Shown: positions 62,995 to 64,000 of the stretch, one piece after another | How positions within the stretch are numbered: position 1 is the stretch's first letter | Layout: each line of letters starts with the position of its first letter | Assembly: GCF_026781265.1 (NCBI RefSeq) | Contig: NZ_JAKUVC010000004.1 | Span: 186,001 to 250,000, forward strand | Length of the DNA stretch: 64,000 nucleotides | Direction of reading: 5' to 3' | DNA from: Streptococcus sanguinis | GTDB taxonomy: Bacteria; Bacillota; Bacilli; Lactobacillales; Streptococcaceae | Program-made: the position numbers and the translations under genes | The notes under the pieces: generated by a model | The model's database searches: none | Seen by the model: only the letters and a program-made list of their open reading frames with translations | What the model was told of the DNA's origin: nothing

Positions 62995-63253
62995 CAGTTT
63001 CCTCGTTTCTGGATTGCTTTGTACTATCATATCAAAATTTTCAATGTTTGAATAGGCTTGATTAGAAAAATTAGCTATAGCTTCAAACTATATTATAATC
63101 AATAAAAAAGGATTATCTAAAAGAGCTGTAAAGAATTGCAGCAGCTCACTTTGATTGATATAATAATGCAAAAGTAAATAAGAGTTTTTGCTAGAGGTGT
63201 GGTTGCGTAATTAACATCTTTCCAAAGCAAGACAGACTAGATTGGAGAAGCAT
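62995..63253. other. gap upstream of the cyclase-family gene
   Basis: It contains an extended -10 TTGATATAAT (TATAAT about 63160) and an imperfect hairpin GAGCTG ... CAGCTC (about 63122-63148). I see no other gene. The leader from that promoter would be about 85 bases. Confidence 0.4.
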
Positions 63254-63985
63254 ATGACAGATTTATTAAAAATTTATCAGGAACTACAGGAGAAAAAATG
63301 GGTCAACTTGTCCCATCAGATCAAGGAAGACAGTCCGCATTTTCCAGCTCTGCCTGCCTTGGAGAAAAAGGATATTTTCACTTTGAAAGACGGTTTTCAT
63401 GTTCAGCAGTTTTCTGTAGTTGGCCAGTACGGAACTCATATTGATGCTCCGATTCATTTTGTGGAGGGTGGTCGCTGGTTGGAAGAGATTGAGCTAAAAG
63501 ATCTTTTCCTGCCTTTGGTGGTTATTGATAAGTCTAAGGAAGTAGCAGAGAATCCAGACTTTATTCTGGGCAAGCAGGATATTTTGGATTTTGAAGCGGA
63601 GCACGGGCAGATTGAGTCAGGAACGTTTGTTGCATTTCGCTCAGACTGGTCCAAGCGTTGGCCGAGTCAATCAGCTATGCGCAATCTGGATAATCAGGAG
63701 ATTCAGCATACTCCTGGGTGGGGTCGGGATGCTCTAGAGTTTCTTATCCATGAGCGTGGTGTCAAGGCAATAGGTCACGAAACTTTTGATACAGATGCGG
63801 GTATTCCTACAGCGGAGCATGGATTGCTTAATGAATACTATCTTTTGGAGCAGGACATTTATCAGTTAGAAGTTATGACCAATCTGGATCAATTGCCTGC
63901 TAAAGGTACTCTCATTTCGATTAGCTTTCCCAACTGGCATCAAGCCAGCGGTTCACCAGTCCGGGCTGTAGCTATTTTACCATAA
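63254..63985 (+). CDS. cyclase family protein (kynurenine formamidase-like)
   Basis: This is a metal-dependent hydrolase of the cyclase/KynB family, 243 residues. The metal motif YGTHIDAPIHF (HxGTHxDxPxH type) is near residue 63, and a later GHETFDTDAG fits the family. The ATG at 63254 is chosen: TTGGAG at 63242-63247 lies 6 bases before it and acts as its ribosome site, so the longer TTG frame is rejected. The substrate is unknown; no other kynurenine gene is present. The bases after the stop (AAAAAGGAG) announce another gene beyond the window. Confidence 0.87.
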   Translation: MTDLLKIYQELQEKKWVNLSHQIKEDSPHFPALPALEKKDIFTLKDGFHVQQFSVVGQYGTHIDAPIHFVEGGRWLEEIELKDLFLPLVVIDKSKEVAENPDFILGKQDILDFEAEHGQIESGTFVAFRSDWSKRWPSQSAMRNLDNQEIQHTPGWGRDALEFLIHERGVKAIGHETFDTDAGIPTAEHGLLNEYYLLEQDIYQLEVMTNLDQLPAKGTLISISFPNWHQASGSPVRAVAILP

Positions 63986-64000
63986 AGAAAAAGGAGTCTG

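Noticed and set aside
1..64000. CRISPR arrays, transposases, integrases, restriction or toxin-antitoxin genes
   Set aside because: No regularly spaced repeats and no proteins of those families were seen; codon use and gene order look uniformly core-genome.

Overview
The window reads as ordinary chromosome of a low-GC Gram-positive coccus, almost certainly a Streptococcus of the oral sanguinis/mitis type. The evidence is the gene content and order: mutM-coaE-pmrA-rpmG-secG-rnr-smpB-tehB, the short one-membrane-span VicK in vicRKX followed by rnc-smc-HAD-HAD-ftsY, pepQ divergent from ccpA, cpoA followed by a glucolipid synthase, hprK-lgt, an LPXTG surface protein and an SPJ_0845-type small protein. 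I see no rRNA, tRNA, phage, transposase or CRISPR array. Species cannot be fixed from this sequence alone.

Layout. 1-8.9 kb: a co-directional housekeeping run (era end, alpha/beta hydrolase, NUDIX, mutM, coaE, pmrA, rpmG, secG, rnr, smpB, tehB). 9.4-13.8 kb: two peptidases, a membrane-anchored M13 metallopeptidase (PepO type) and a wall-anchored C69 dipeptidase whose promoter carries a perfect cre site. 13.9-18 kb: a TetR repressor divergent from an FtsX-type ABC exporter, with two copies of a 17-bp operator. 18-21 kb: phosphoesterase, Rrf2 regulator, a two-domain VOC (CatE-like) protein whose promoter is flanked by two 19-bp operators, and ogt. 21.2-24.8 kb (minus): a ferric-siderophore type ABC importer with an overlapping esterase. 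25-30.5 kb: pepQ/ccpA, two glycolipid glycosyltransferases and a small membrane protein whose start appears frameshifted. 30.5-33.3 kb: T-box leader, an unknown 132-residue protein and thrS. 33.3-36.9 kb (minus): a lipoprotein and a polar amino acid importer whose binding protein has no lipobox. 37-48 kb: vicRKX behind a folded leader, a DUF454 protein, rnc, smc, two HAD phosphatases, ftsY. 48-51.5 kb (minus): zwf and a YraQ/TIGR03943 permease pair with a tiny charged protein. 51.6-64 kb: tex, SprT-like, PspC, NUDIX, hprK-lgt-DUF948-YtxH, two U32 proteins, CHY zinc finger, YdbC (PC4-like), bioY, a 35-residue membrane protein and a cyclase-family hydrolase.

How the parts fit. The carbon-control axis is unusually complete: ccpA (with a near-consensus cre over its own -35 box), hprK (which makes the CcpA co-repressor Ser-phosphorylated HPr) and a probable CcpA target, the C69 dipeptidase, all lie here. 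Several nutrient importers (iron-siderophore, amino acids, biotin) and peptidases suit a host-associated fastidious lifestyle. Most intergenic gaps contain convincing hairpin terminators, often shared between convergent genes and sometimes including the stop codons.

No clearly new defence or mobile system is visible. The best candidates for undescribed biology are RNA- or regulation-level: the multi-helix leader of vicRKX, a possible small RNA between pepO and the C69 gene, the unknown gene wedged between the T-box and thrS, the two-operator Rrf2/VOC and TetR/ABC modules, a hairpin in the rnc leader, apparently leaderless mRNAs, and two genes (pmrA and the 30.1-kb membrane protein) whose coding frame extends upstream of any canonical in-frame start.
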